Shown: in pieces, positions 32,371-32,432 of the stretch
Numbering within the stretch: position 1 is the first letter of the stretch
Layout of the letters: each line of letters opens with the position of its first letter
Source of the DNA: Pseudomonas brassicacearum subsp. neoaurantiaca
Lineage (GTDB): Bacteria > Pseudomonadota > Gammaproteobacteria > Pseudomonadales > Pseudomonadaceae
NCBI RefSeq assembly: GCF_013608025.1
Contig: NZ_VDLV01000021.1
Span: 1 to 32,432 of the forward strand
Direction: 5' to 3'
Length of the DNA: 32,432 nucleotides
Made by a program: the position numbers and the translations under genes
The notes under the pieces: model-generated
Database searches by the model: none
The model's input: the letters and a program-made list of their open reading frames with translations, nothing else
Told to the model about the DNA's origin: nothing

Positions 32371-32432
32371 TGAACTGGCCTAATAATTCCGGACACCTCT
32401 TAAGGGCGATATGATTTCGCCAACTTGGAGGT
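32371..32432 (+). mobile_element. Probable left end of an IS3-like insertion sequence
   Basis: From 32371 the sequence begins TGAACTGGCC and contains CCGGACACC, a pattern like IS3-family terminal repeats (TG...GGACA). It ends with CTTGGAGGT, a strong ribosome-binding site at the very edge of the window, so a transposase orfA probably starts just outside. The insertion lies inside a REP. The transposase is not seen, so the family is tentative. Confidence 0.5.

Overview
The window is GC-rich chromosomal DNA that looks like a Pseudomonas of the P. fluorescens group. The reasons are codon use, two families of REP/REPIN palindromes typical of that group, a FecI/FecR/TonB siderophore-receptor unit, and nirBD behind a sigma-54 promoter. 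I count 26 protein-coding genes. I see no rRNA, tRNA, CRISPR array or prophage. An insertion-sequence end begins inside a REP at the right edge.

Layout. (1) 133-3126: a MocR-type PLP regulator divergent from an AhpD-like CxxC protein and followed by an ABM monooxygenase-fold protein and a secreted cupin. A shared 13-base motif lies in front of all three putative target genes. (2) 3262-9071, all on the minus strand: a solute-binding protein, an AraC regulator, a SphA-like outer-membrane protein, an MFS transporter and an amidase, which read as an uptake-and-hydrolysis cluster for an unknown amide. A GlxA-type regulator is divergent from it. (3) 10318-13869: a LysR regulator divergent from a membrane histidine kinase, a FixJ-type regulator and a receiver-only protein. 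(4) 13921-17881: TonB receptor, FecR anti-sigma factor and ECF sigma factor with a Fur-like box. (5) 18008-23342: a secreted NTF2-fold protein divergent from a four-gene, translationally overlapping phosphorelay operon (kinase, NarL-type regulator, hybrid kinase, receiver). (6) 23484-28006: assimilatory nitrite reductase nirBD with CBS-domain genes on both sides. (7) 28036-32152: an SDR oxidoreductase convergent with two GH13 alpha-glucan/trehalose-type enzymes.

The strongest regulatory reading is the nirB leader. It has a sigma-54 promoter, then two hexaloop hairpins of the ANTAR type (A at loop position 1, G at position 4). The second hairpin shares sequence with the 5' arm of an intrinsic terminator, as expected for NasT/NasR-type nitrate-controlled antitermination. 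The best candidates for less-described biology are the MocR-centred three-gene set with its shared motif, and the four-gene kinase/regulator operon whose last receiver resembles an RpfG protein that has lost its HD-GYP domain.
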